Shown piece after piece: positions 1 through 11,049 of a stretch of 64,000 nt of DNA (positions within the stretch are counted from its first letter, which is position 1; each line of letters opens with the position of its first letter). The notes beneath the pieces were generated by a model. That model was not told the DNA's origin, did no database searches, and worked only from the letters and a program-made list of their open reading frames with translations. The translations under genes and the position numbers were made by a program. Source of the stretch: Siderastrea siderea. Lineage: Eukaryota; Cnidaria; Anthozoa; Scleractinia; Rhizangiidae. The stretch lies in assembly GCA_964030785.1 (NCBI GenBank), contig OZ034968.1, positions 39,776,186 to 39,840,185 on the forward strand. Direction: 5' to 3'.

Positions 1-101
1 ATGAAATTGAAACCAACTTATTAATAAATCCTGTCTGGTCTAAAACAATCTCCAAGCTGTTACTTTGAGTTACATGAAGTTACTAGTTTGATATAGTTCA
101 G

Positions 102-3100
102 GTCCAAGGTGAAAATGTGCTCACTGTCAATTGTCTGGAGTGTGGAGAAGACATTGCTTTGGCCACCTTTAGGCAGCACCAGTCCCAGTGTAATATCACA
201 ACACGGTAAGTTGTACTTGCATCCTCACATGTCCCTATACTGTTGACCATTAAGGGTTGAAAAGTATGTATACAACTGTAAAAACTAATAGTAACTGTAA
301 GTTGACAGTTACTCAGGTTTCACACACAAAGCGATCATCAGCGGACTGTGCTTAGTGGCGGTCAAAATAAAATTTAAAGTATGCTTTGTGGGCAAAACTC
401 GACAAACTGTCAACTTTTAGTTTCTATCTTTAAATTGGTTTTCTCACTGCATGTATTTGAATCAAACACTCCTATGATTGTGTGAAACCATTACATTTTT
501 CTTTAATTCAAATTTATTTTCCTTTGTTTTTAGGTACGGTTATGTTTGATAACAAGTTTAAAACAAAAGAAAATAAAGTTTTATCCGAGGATAAAATATT
601 GTTTGTGTTTATTGCAAAATGCTAAAAGTGTTGCATGTATTATGGTACAAAAATATGTTTACATTAACATATGAAATGTTTACACTGTTTTATTTCATGT
701 GTGAAGGGAATCTGAAACACTAGCAGCAACTGACAACTCTCTGGGATTGATGGAGGTTAGCTACAATTTTTTGCTCAATAAAAATTAATTTAAGCTGTAA
801 CTTGTCCATGGCATGCCCTCACATGTATTACAGGTTCAACTAATAACACTGCTTCCCAATACTAAACAATAATTAAAAAAATGTAATTTAAAGTAAACAC
901 CCTAACTTTCAATGTAAAATAATATTAACTCTATCAGTGTACTGATTTTGCTATAGATCAGAATTCGCACTTTAATTTTTTTCAAATGCCAGGGTACCTC
1001 TTCTGATGGTGATAAACTGAATGAGGAATGTGATGTGCTGAACACAATTTCAGAAGGTGAGAGGTCAATATTTAAAAGGATATTTTTGTTATCTGACAAC
1101 CACTTTCAATATAGCAAACTTAACTCACCAGAATTTGGGTATTTTTGTTATTTTAAGATAAAACAAGTTTGGAGAGTCAATTGATGGAAATGTTTCCTGG
1201 GGAGACTCCAGAAAAAATTCATCATGCACTTCTGCAGGGAAGCCAGGATCTTTCTGGTGCAGTTGATTATCTTTTAAATGGAGTGATGGATAAGAAAGGT
1301 TAGACTAAAACAACATGAATGATGACAATGAATGTTGATTTAGGGCTATACAGGAACTTGTATGTTTGCTCAAATGCACTTGAACATATACAATAGTGAA
1401 CGTTGGGAGAAGACTTGGAAAGCTTTTAAATCACAAACCACAGATATGAGTTAACAACACAATTTAACTTGAGACATTTCAACCTTTTATTTTGCCTAGT
1501 CGGATGACATATTATTGAACTATTTGTTTTCTTGTAATATGTTACAAGCCTTGCAGTGACAAATTGAACTACTTGTTGCTGTGTCTTTGCTAGATTTCCT
1601 TTGCAAATGATGAAAGTCCGGGGCTTTCAATAAGCACCGACGGCCGAAGAAAATCGTCGCCTACTTCGTCGAGAAAAGTCAGCTCTTGTCACCCAAAAAA
1701 TTAAAGAAATAGAAATTCTTTGTAAACTTGTTCATACAGTCGGTTACTCTACTCAATCCAGCTGCCTACTTCAAATTTTATTGAAACCCCTGAAAGTCAA
1801 AACAATGAATGAAAATTTTTGGAAGAAATATTAATGTTTATGTAGTGCTACATTTCCTAACTTAGGTTTTATTATTTTTTACTTTTTGTTAATATTATCT
1901 TACTAGTACAGTTCCTTGAATACATAGTAGGGCCAGAGCTGCATGTTAAACATTACATACTTAAGTTTAAAAATCACTGGAAATGAACATGGGTTCATTA
2001 CTTTATTATTATTATTATTATTTTTTATAAATTGAATTTAAGAAGAAGATGATGAAGACAATGTAGATTGGAATACACCCTTGTCAGCCTGGGGAATGAG
2101 GAAATTGGATTACCAGGAAGCGTTGATGCAGTTTGTTACTGGCGCCGTGCAGTCCCATTTACCTGAAGAACACCTTGTCATAACTAGAGACAAAAGCATC
2201 ATAACTCAGGTGTTGAGGAAGTATAAGAATCCAAGATTTAACCTACAAAGTCCCCTAAACATCCAATTTCAAAGCTCTGGTACACTAGAATTGGGGGTAG
2301 ATGCTGGTGGTCCAACAAGAGCATTCTTCTATCATCTAATGAAGGAGTTAGTGAGAGGGAAGTTCAATGGCATTAAGTTGTTCGAAGGGGAAGCTGGTCA
2401 CCTTGTACCCTCCTGTGAATACGACCTGGTGTCTAGCTGCTTCTTTGTCCTTGTGGGAAAGATGATTGTGCATTCTTTTATAAACGAATGCAAAGGCTTC
2501 CAAGGTGTGTCACCAGCTGTCATTAGCTACATAATAAGTGGCAGCCGCGACACTGCTTTGGAGCATCTGGTTCTCGCAGACATCCCAGATCCCTGTCTCC
2601 GTCAAGTTCTTAAAGAGGTAAATTATAATGACAGAGATATGACAGAGATGAAATTTACAGTGTATATGTGTTGAACAACATGTAGATTACGTCACTTATA
2701 AGATTAACAAATCCGGGTGTGAGAACCTAGTGCCTGCTGCAGGCAGAAATTTGCCATTTTAGTACCAAAAATGTAAGAACTTGTTTAGCCAAGCAAGTAT
2801 CATCAAGCACATTCTTATGTGGTAATTAATTTATTATGATAAAAATTTTAACCAAGGAGTTTGCATGACTTTCAGATTGCAAATTTATATTTTTTTACTA
2901 GACAACTCTTGTTGTAGAGATAACACTACATTATTGGTTACAGAATGTATGTTACATACATTCTGTAACCAGTTGTGTTACATTTGTAGGCTTATCATAA
3001 CAGTTGTGAACAAGTACTGTAAAGGACTAAACTCAAGTTTGTTTATTTCTCTGGTGATCAACAATATTATATCTTCTTCATAGAAATTAAGAACATAATT

Positions 3101-4465
3101 TTCAATTTTTTGTATCACTCGATGTGAGACTTCCATAACATTTTAGTTTTTTTTCCTCTTAATTAGCCTATGGATTGCAGTGACCAGGAGCTGAGTAAAT
3201 TTACTTCAGATGGGGACTTCAATATTGCGGACACACTTGTGGCAGCAGGATTTCCTCATATTGAAGTACTTCCCTCCAACAGGTCATTGGCGTATGAGTG
3301 TGTCCTGACATATGAAGTTGTCAACAAGCGTATCCCTGTATTGGATGACCTCAGGAAGGGGTTAGATTCGATGCGTGTAATGGCCACAACTGGGACTGAC
3401 CTTGTCCAGCAACATCCACAAGTACAACAACTAATCTTTCCAGCTGCTGAAAGTCAGATTGAAGTGTCAGACCTAAGGCAACTGATCAAGTATAATGAAA
3501 CAGATGACAGCAAAGCAATAGCTGTAGAGTTCTTTGACAAGTACTTAAATTTGCTGAATACCAGAGGTACAGTAATCTTGAATGAATGTACTTAGAGGTT
3601 CACGTTACTGAATTGTTTATACACATCCTTGTTCCACATGCAATTCGTTCATGCTGCAATGGTGCCAAGGAAAGCACCTTAACACACACATAGTTGGCTA
3701 GTAGCAATTGAATTAACTTTGTCTAGATTCAGCTCTTCCGCTGAACAGTGACCAATTATTGGTTACCACTATTTTTATAAATCAGTCTTTTCTAAATAAT
3801 GGACAATTTCATGTTACTCTAACTTACATGTATGCAATGGAAGTTGTTTTACTTTCAATATTGTAAAACTAACCATCATTGAGGCCACCTTTTCTATATC
3901 AGGGTATTCCTCTATGTGCCCTGGACATGAATCAAATGGCCATCAAAGCAAAAAAAAGTTGGTAAAAATGTTTTCTACTGCTGCATTTCTCAGGCCGGCA
4001 TTAAGCAAGTCATTATCAGACTGTGGCAAGAGCCCCAACTGCGTGTCCCCACTCCTAGAGAAGTTAATTTGAAACAAAATGTGGATACCATAAAGATTCT
4101 GGAAAATCTCAAAATTGTCATATATTGAATAAATTCTCATGGCCTAAGCTGCAAAAAATCCTTTTTTATGAGAAAATGTTAATGTTTTGTCTTGTTGTCT
4201 TATTTTTTTTACTTTAAGATGGCTCAAAGGATGAAGAACACTGCAGGGGCTCTTGCAATTTTGGATTGGTTGCCCCTCCCTTCCCATCATCGAAGAAAAG
4301 ATGACAGTTGGCTTCCTTGCAGAGACACCAAACAAAGTTCTGGCAGAAGCAGACACCTGTTTTAAGTTGTTGAAGATACCAACATACCACACCGAGTATT
4401 GCAATTTTGTTAAATACATGGATCTTTCCATTTCACATGGTAAAGTGGGGTTTGGAAAGATGTAG
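102..4465 (+). CDS. UBZ-CUE-HECT E3 ubiquitin ligase gene (G2E3-like HECT), 5' partial
   Basis: Predicted HECT-class ubiquitin ligase that would form a thioester on a Cys before passing ubiquitin to a substrate. Exons read from GT/AG sites and matching phase are 102-205, 707-755, 993-1056, 1158-1298, 2043-2617, 3167-3566 and 4247-4465. Exon 1 encodes a C-x2-C-x11-H-x3-C finger (Cys codons 132, 141, 189; His 177) like Rad18/UBZ ubiquitin-binding fingers. The 1158-1298 exon encodes a CUE-like ubiquitin-binding stretch (LMEMFPGETPEKIHHALLQG). The 2043 exon holds the HECT N-lobe (ELGVDAGGPTRAFF). The last exon holds the C-lobe with EADTCFKLLKIP, catalytic Cys at 4358-4360, and ends in GFGKM. The 5' end lies outside the window. 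The join between 3566 (phase 1) and the last exon (phase 0) does not fit, so a small exon is missing from my model or there is a 1-base lesion. The HECT call is firm; UBZ and CUE are family inference. Confidence 0.78.
2935..2971. repeat. Perfect 17-bp hairpin in a HECT intron
   Basis: Positions 2935-2951 and 2955-2971 are exact reverse complements separated by TTA. The hairpin lies in the intron between the N-lobe exon and the following exon of the HECT gene. Function unknown; it may be the core of a small fold-back insertion. Confidence 0.7.
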
Positions 4466-5222
4466 ACATGTGCAGTAGTTTCTGAAGGACAGTTGCATTG
4501 TGTTCATTGATCAGATAGATGTTTTGTTTGTTTAGGATCATATATAACCGTCAATTCCATGGGAATACATACATTGATATGCTGCAGTTAATTTTGATTG
4601 TTCATCTTTCCGACTAGTTTCCCATGATAATTTTTTTTGATTGGTTTTTACATTATTGTAGCTTATCTTTTCCAATCCGAAATCGTTTTTTTTTCTGATT
4701 ATGGTTGTGAAATTTAGTGTTACTTATTAGACTTAAGTAATAACGTTTCATGCTGCATGTTGAAATAAATTCCAGTTCATATTTACCCTTCATATATAGC
4801 CTGTATCCACAAATTCCTGTTGATTTGTTATTCGTTTGTACCATGGTACTTTTTCTAGTATGTGCAAAGTAGTTCAATTATTTTTTTCTCTTAAACGATG
4901 CCTTTTCGTCAAGCAACAGCCATTGATGAATGTTTTGTATTTATATTGATTTCACTAAATACAAACTCAAAGGTCCAAGGTTTTAGAAGTAAATAAAGAG
5001 AAGTTAAACTTTTACATTGTAACTTCAAAACAACATTTCTATTCTCTTTGTTTATTAATAAAAGTGAAACTGTGCAAAGTCTCAATTTGAATGTGATAAT
5101 TCAGTGACAATGCAAATTGCATGTAACAGACCAGGCCCAGGCATTGTTACAGCCAAATGAATCAATGTTTTAGACCACTGTTACATTCATAAGCCCAAGA
5201 ATCAGTGTTGATCAACTAATGA
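4466..5222. other. Gap between convergent HECT and integrase genes
   Basis: No coding exon is recognised here. AATAAA near 4992 could serve the plus-strand HECT gene. A TTTATT near 5049 could serve the minus-strand integrase gene. The two genes are tail to tail, as in the transposon at 14.8-20.7 kb. Confidence 0.4.
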
Positions 5223-7788
5223 TTAACTCAGAATCTCCAACACTTCCAAATAAATGTCAACACCATAGACTTCTGACTCTTCTAGCGGATTTATGGTTCT
5301 CAGCTGATGGCGAACCTCTGTGGTGATGGGCATTTCAGTCTGTGGCACCTCCACAGATGAAGTTTCACTGCTAGAAATTGGACCATCATATTCTTCTGAT
5401 GGGTGTGGGCCATCGAAATCTACACCATAAAGCTCGTCAATAATCTGAAAAGGAAAGGGGTAGTGATTCATCTCAGAAAATGCCAAACATGGTGCAGGTA
5501 CATCAGTTTCTGTTATTGATGATAGGTTGTAGAGTTTTTTTTCGTCCTTTGTTTCTGAGTCACAATAGTCCAGGCAACTATATTTTTCTATGTTGCATTT
5601 GCCAAATTGCTCAAGGCCTTGTTATACCCACAATCTGTAAAATCAACTTAATTTTATTTACCTCTGGGTTGTTAAACTCCAGTGCCACTCGTCGCTGGGA
5701 TTGTGCCACACCCAACATACCACGAATCCAAAGCTGTGTTGGAGAGCACCCCCTTTCTGTGCTTAAAGGAGCTCTATTATATGCCTCTTGAAACATCTGG
5801 AGATTTCTGTTGATTCTAGGTAGGAACACATAGTGTAAAGCGAATAGGTGAAGCTCATTTGAAGGTTCAAGGATGCCACAACTCTCCATGTGATAAAGCA
5901 GATTGTAAAAGACAGAAGTGCATCCCATGAACAAATCCCTCCACAACCTTGCAATCCGTTGGTTATGTACACTGCGTCCTGCTATGTGACTCCCTCTATC
6001 AGGCCCACGAAGTGGATGATTCAGCATGTACAACGCAACCATTACATTTTCTCCCCCTTTGTCTGAACGGACACGTGATGGTAGACCATACGTCTCAACG
6101 GCACCCTGAAAGAGTCTTATCACTGTCACAGCCCTGTTATTTGTGTTACACTGAAGAAACACAATCATTTGGGAAAATCCATCGATTCCACCGTGGATTA
6201 CAAAGCGCCACCTGTGTAATTTGCAATACAAACAGATAAAACTGATTAATTTAAATGTTATGATGCAATGACTTTAATCAGGGGCTTCCTAACAAATTGT
6301 GCATGTGTGTGTTGGGGGGGGGGGGGAGGTTAGGGGGTCTGAACCTCCCACTTCCAGTACCTTTTACTCTCGCTTTCCACCCCCTTTCTGTAGAGGTTCC
6401 ATTCTCTTTGCCCCAAAATTTATCTCAATTTTTCAAGGTCCCTCGATCTTGGGATTTCTGCTTTCCACCCTCTCTTAATTGTCCCACCCCTTTCTAAGGC
6501 CCCCCGTCCTCCTGTCCCCACCATCCCCCTTAATCAGAAAATCACAGGCTAGGACTACCTGTTAAAAGTTGAATTTTTGACATTCAAACTTTCTGGTTGG
6601 AAGGGTTTCAACATTTGACATGTTTTGTATATATTATTTCCCCAGGGGGGGGGGGGGGAGGCTACTTCCTAGTAATAGGCTACTGGGGATGTGCCGCTGG
6701 ATGAGGTCGCATTTTCACTTGACTGACTTTTATGGGGTCGCCTTTTCAGGCATTCTCAATAGAGTTACTAGAATGGGGTTGCACTTTTTCGTTACTTTGA
6801 GAGTACGAAAACTATTGGCCCAAAAGTGACTAAAATGGGGCCTATAATTGGCCACAAAATAGACTATAAATAGACTATAATGGGGTAGGGGTTCTGAGAA
6901 ACCAGCGGCACATACCCAGCAATTATTGACTCAAGTAACCCCCCCCCCGGATTATTTCTTTGTTCCAAGCTTGTGACCAAAAAAACAACACAACTTTAAT
7001 TATTATTTTTTCGCCAAGCATAAAAATAAAGCTTCTGTCTTCAACATCATTTTTTTCAACCTGATTAATTTGCCGATTATTGATTGAATTTTAATACCTG
7101 ATGAGTTTGTGATTCCCATCGATGTGCCAGAGTGCCAGTGGGCTCTCAACTTGGTAGCTTCTTCTATTTATGCAACGCAATCTTAAGGCACGTGAAAATG
7201 TTCCCTCCGGATTTATCCTTCTCATCGCTTCACGTATTCTATTTTGTTGAAGAACAATAATATTATTCCTCTTGCTCTCAAAAATCCAGTCATTCTTTTG
7301 TACCCGGTTTCCGGAAAGTCGGCCAAAATACTATTTATAACTGTGTCCAGATGTTCATCACTCACCGTGCTATACACTTCTCTACAGCTGAGACCGAATT
7401 CTTGTAGTCGCCTTTCGACAGTTCGACGACTTACACAAAGAATATTAGCTATGGTAGGAATATTAAAACGCTGTTCGATGAGGAACTGTAGCTGTTCTTT
7501 TGGAATACTAAACTTTGGTCTTCCTTGCATTCCTGTAAATATAGTTCCCGCAGCGTGAGAGCTTGTACATTGACTTGAAGTACACATATCCTTCACCTCG
7601 CAAAGAAGGTCGATTACCCTCGGGTCAATTTCCTCCGTACCCGAATATCTCACAAGGATATTAATCACCCAATCAAGACGAAATACTATATAATCTAAAC
7701 TATCCACGTTGTGGTTACCCCTTTCAAAACGCCTTTGAAAATCAATAACATAACTTTGCACACACTCTCGAACGGCAGCCATTTTCAA
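5223..7788 (-). pseudogene. Intron-bearing DDE integrase-like transposase gene, decayed
   Basis: This gene is related to the intact integrase at 18903-20447. Three exons are read on the minus strand: 7788-7098, 6211-5662 and 5444-5223, with correct splice sites and phases (LI-R|WRF; PE|IIDE). Exon 1 has a helix-turn-helix-like region (IPTIANILCVSRRTVERRL) and the first catalytic Asp in LWHIDGNHKLI near 7120. Exon 2 has the second Asp in [14 protein letters not shown]. The expected third acidic residue is Ala: SVHNQRIAR, codon at 5950-5952, where the intact relative has Glu. A frameshift near 7253-7258 separates GFLRARGII from QQNRIREAMRR. The likely start is ATGGCTGCC, just after the first ATG at 7788. 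It converges on the HECT gene. With both lesions it cannot be an active transposase; a domesticated remnant is possible but less likely given the frameshift. Confidence 0.72.
6641..6950. mobile_element. 310-bp MITE with 8-bp target duplication (CCCAGGGGG ends)
   Basis: The element begins CCCAGGGGGG and ends in a C run followed by GG. ATTATTTC is directly repeated at 6633-6640 and 6951-6958. It sits in the integrase intron (6212-7097). Its termini match those of the element at 60403-60981, so both probably belong to one non-autonomous family; an 8-bp duplication fits hAT-like transposases. No coding content is seen. Confidence 0.75.
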
Positions 7789-7888
7789 AGCGGAATAAAT
7801 TTTCTTTGCGCGGGAACGATCGCATCAATATTCATAAATTATAATGTTTAACTGGGTCATTCCCAGGTTCCACTCGGTTCGTGGTCCA

Positions 7889-8037
7889 CAGAACAGAAAT
7901 TGGAACAGCGTCAATTTCTATTCTGTCGCTCCAATTTCTGTTATGTTGTGTTTGCGATGTTTTAAATTCAGTTTTTCTTGTGTAATTTCAGTTCTGTCTT
8001 CCTAAATTCTATTTCGTTTGTTCAATTTCTGTTCTAG
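7889..8037. repeat. Cluster of AATTTCTGTTCTG-like repeats, possible subterminal array
   Basis: About seven imperfect copies of AATTTCTGTTCTG or its complement lie within 150 bp, just upstream of the minus-strand integrase start. Such arrays are common near transposon ends, where transposases bind. No matching left end is visible in the window, so this assignment is an inference. Confidence 0.45.
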
Positions 8038-8523
8038 TGTTTTCAGCAAAGAATTTATAAACTGCACAGGTTCTACATAACAGAATTTGAAACAGGATTT
8101 TGGCGGCGATGACCCCTCATAGGATTGATGGATAATTTTCTTTTTCCTTCGTTTTAGTTTATGTGGTGCTTGTTTGGACGTTAAGCATCATATGCATACC
8201 TCAAACTACTGATTGCGTGACGTTGAAGGACAGACAAGATGTGGTCAACTATATTGAAATATTACTGACAGACTATTCAAAAAAGCCACAAGACACAAAG
8301 TTTGACGGAATTATATCACCACCTTGCACGACAAATAATCTTCCAAAGGTATTTATTTGGTGTCCCATCAGCCATTACAATCTGAAGAATTAATTGTCCT
8401 TCTCATGGTACAAAACTTTCTTTTTGGAAATGGGCAGACGACCTTGTAACTTCAACCGGTGGGCGCAACCCAAGAGCAGCGTATGACCTCTTTGGAAATG
8501 TGCTCATCATATAACGGATCTAC

Positions 8524-10794
8524 TTGTGCAACTGTGGTTCTTCAACACACAAAGAACGTTCTTTGTCAGTTGATATATTAAACAGCCTTCCACAATGGAT
8601 GATGAAAAAGTTTCCAATTATTCTTGCCCATAGAAGTACCTGTACAGTTAGAGTTATGGATTATGTTAACAGCCAAGTGTTATTAGGATTGAACTTTCTG
8701 CAAATTGCAGAAGGATTAGCCTTTCTTCACTTTAAAGAATGTTGTCGCCAGAACGTTCGCTCGATCGAAGTTTGCGAAAGTGGGAATACAACTAGTCAAC
8801 CCTTAGCATTTAACAGCGACAACGTCCTCTTTGGCTGGCCCAGCAACGACAACCTAATGCACCTTTTCCTTAGGGATTTCGGCCTTAGGCTTGGTACCCA
8901 CTAGCGACATAGCGATCATAATCATAATCATAAGCACAAACATAACGCCGTTATGTCGCTTATGTCCGAGTGGGAACGCCTAAAAACATAATCACAAAGG
9001 CACTAACGATCGACATAATCATAATCATAAGAAATTGATCGACCATTTTCTTATGATTATGATTATGTCGTCCTTAAGATACCTGTTCCCACTAGATCAT
9101 TAGAACCTTATGTTTATGGTTATGATTATGATTATGTTTATGATCGTTATGTCTCAAAGTGAGTAAAAACATCGGCTTCGCGAGAAAAGTAGACGGCAAA
9201 TTTGTAAAACAATTCGAGAATTGTTTTATTCTTCTAAGTGAAGCAGGCGAAATAATGGCATGGCGTTTGACGACATCGACAGTGTTCGCAGAAATCGAGG
9301 ATCTTTTATTGAACCTGAAACAACAATTAGATAAAGCTAACGTACAACTGACCCACGTGTATGTGGACGACTGTTGCCACGTGCGCGAGAAATATAAGTC
9401 CGTATTTGGTCCTGTACAAGTCTCCCTCGACCTATTTCATGCTTGTCGACGAGTCATAAGTACAACAAATAAACGCTCGGTACTTTCCTTTCAATTTAGC
9501 AATGAGTTTGGATTAATTTTCAGGGAAGATGATGACCAAGGCAAGGTCAGGCTTAAACATACTCCTGACAGAGAAAAAAATCGAAGAAAATTTAAACGCA
9601 TTTATCAACAAATGGGCCTACATTAAGGATGGACTAGTGACCCAGGAAACATTTCAAGCTACAGAAAACTTAAGAGTTCATGTAAGGAAGGGATGTTTAT
9701 CAAATATTCCGCCTGGATGTGAACGGAACAGAACGAGTATATTCATCGGATTCTCAATCGTTCGCTCCTTGTTGGCGCAACTACCATTTCCATCGAGCTA
9801 GCGATTGCAGTTCTAACAATTCTCTTTTTTTAACATAAATACGAAGAGAAAATACAAAGATACTTTTGGAGATGCTCATATGCAGCTCGGAGTTCCTGTA
9901 GAATGGATCACTGAAAGCAATGAAGAAGTATTGAGTCACCGAGAAAGCTTCCATCCCATTAAAAAACGTGACTCTTTGGAAGAACTTAACAATATTGTTC
10001 CTGATAACGATGGTACTACTACACCACAAAGCACAGGACTTTTGCTCATAGTGTGTGAAGACGTTGATGAAATACTGCATGTGGAGATTGTAGACATAAT
10101 CATAACTCAGTGCTTCAGATTCTGGAAAACATTAATTCAAAGTCTTCGTCAAGATCATTCGATGCCTTCGATTTGCCATATGCCGTCGATCCCACGTTTC
10201 AAGACTGTACTTTTGATAAAGTGTTGGGGTCCGTGTGTTCGGAATTGACACCCTCTTTGGATGTTATAGAAGCCCACCAAAATCAATTGAAGTGAAACCT
10301 CTCGTCGTTTGGACTTCAAATAGATCAAGTTTGTGGCGACGGGGACTGTGCTTTTAGAAGCATTACCAAGCAACTACACCAGGCAGTCCCGGAAATGAGC
10401 AACAACGCTGAGCGCCACATATGGTCTCTCGGTTTGTTACCGTGTGAACAAAGTGACACTTTGGCTTTGCGTCAAATGTTTGTCGACAGAATGTTGGAGC
10501 CTGATGAGGAACTTGCTGAATTTGTCAGAAATGGGGATCCAGATATTTTATCTAGAAATATTGAGCAAGTTAGATGCCCGGGATTTTTTAACAATGAACT
10601 GGGGGACTTTGTCATGAAAACTGTTTCGTCCATTCTGAGAATTCCAATACAGTGTAATGATTATCTCCCCAAATGAGTCATCGTACTGTATTTCATTTGT
10701 GCCAGTGGATCCCGTGATGAAGGAGCCACTAATTACAGTGGTCTTACCCAAGCGAGCATAAAAGGAACAACCAACTCATGCTCGTTGTCATTTC
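8524..10794 (+). pseudogene. Transposase-OTU protease fusion gene, degenerate
   Basis: Consecutive open pieces in different frames match the order of a cnidarian transposon-type protein. An N-terminal part (LNSLPQWMMKKFPIILAHR) lies around 8570-8760. A transposase-core-like segment lies at 9159-9626 (THVYVDDCCHVREKYKSVFG, then VSLDLFHACRRV). It continues through KGCLSNIPPG and a frame-shifted LNRSLLVGATT stretch to about 9830. An OTU cysteine-protease domain follows: VCGDGDCAFRSI (DGDC holds the catalytic Cys) at about 10330-10365 and GFFNNELGDFVMK near 10580-10620, ending in another frame by about 10794. Frameshifts and stops occur near 9626, 9800, 10290 and 10675, and a fold-back element splits the gene at 8896-9157. 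OTU domains are normally deubiquitinases; here it would have been transposon cargo or a fused domain. The stretch 8163-8393 may be an earlier exon but I cannot place it. Confidence 0.6.
8896..9157. mobile_element. Fold-back/MITE with CATAATCATAATCATAAG motif
   Basis: The two halves are inverted: the left side reads GCGACATAGCGATCATAATC and the right side reads GATTATGTTTATGATCGTTA. Inside, 9011-9034 and 9047-9070 form a perfect 24-bp hairpin with a 12-nt loop. It interrupts the transposase-OTU pseudogene. The exact outer ends and target duplication are unclear. Confidence 0.6.
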
Positions 10795-10823
10795 AATAGA
10801 AGACGTATTAGTGTGCTCTCGCT

Positions 10824-11049
10824 ATGGCTAGTAATCGGGATTCACAAGTCTCTCAACCCCTCAGTGTTCAAGTTCCCGCTTCACAACTATCTCAAGTTCC
10901 TGCAGCACCTCAAATTCCTGCAGCGCCTCAAGTTCTCGCAGAGCCTCAAGCTCCTGTAGCGCCTCAAGCTCCCGTGGCGCCTCAAGTTCCAACAGCGCCT
11001 CAAGCTCCTTTGGCCGATGCTGTTCCTTCTGCCTCAGGTCAACACGAGG
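10824..11049 (+). CDS. Possible first exon of an unknown Pro/Gln/Ala-rich protein
   Basis: An ATG at 10824 opens a frame of about 75 codons ending at a GT donor near 11049 (CAACACGAG|gtatc). The product starts MASNRDSQVSQPLSVQVP and then has seven six-residue repeats of the form PQ[VIA]P[AVT]A. No domain is recognised, and no following exon was found before the Harbinger element. It may be a host exon, an element exon, or chance. Confidence 0.35.
10894..11019 (+). repeat. 18-bp minisatellite encoding PQxPxA repeats
   Basis: About seven copies of an 18-bp unit (CCTCAAGTTCCTGCAGCG consensus) are in frame within the Pro/Gln-rich exon. Differences between units are mostly conservative. Confidence 0.7.

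Noticed and set aside
6297..6497. Open frame starting at a G run
   Set aside because: Low-complexity sequence in the integrase intron without any domain; the G run may be length-variable.
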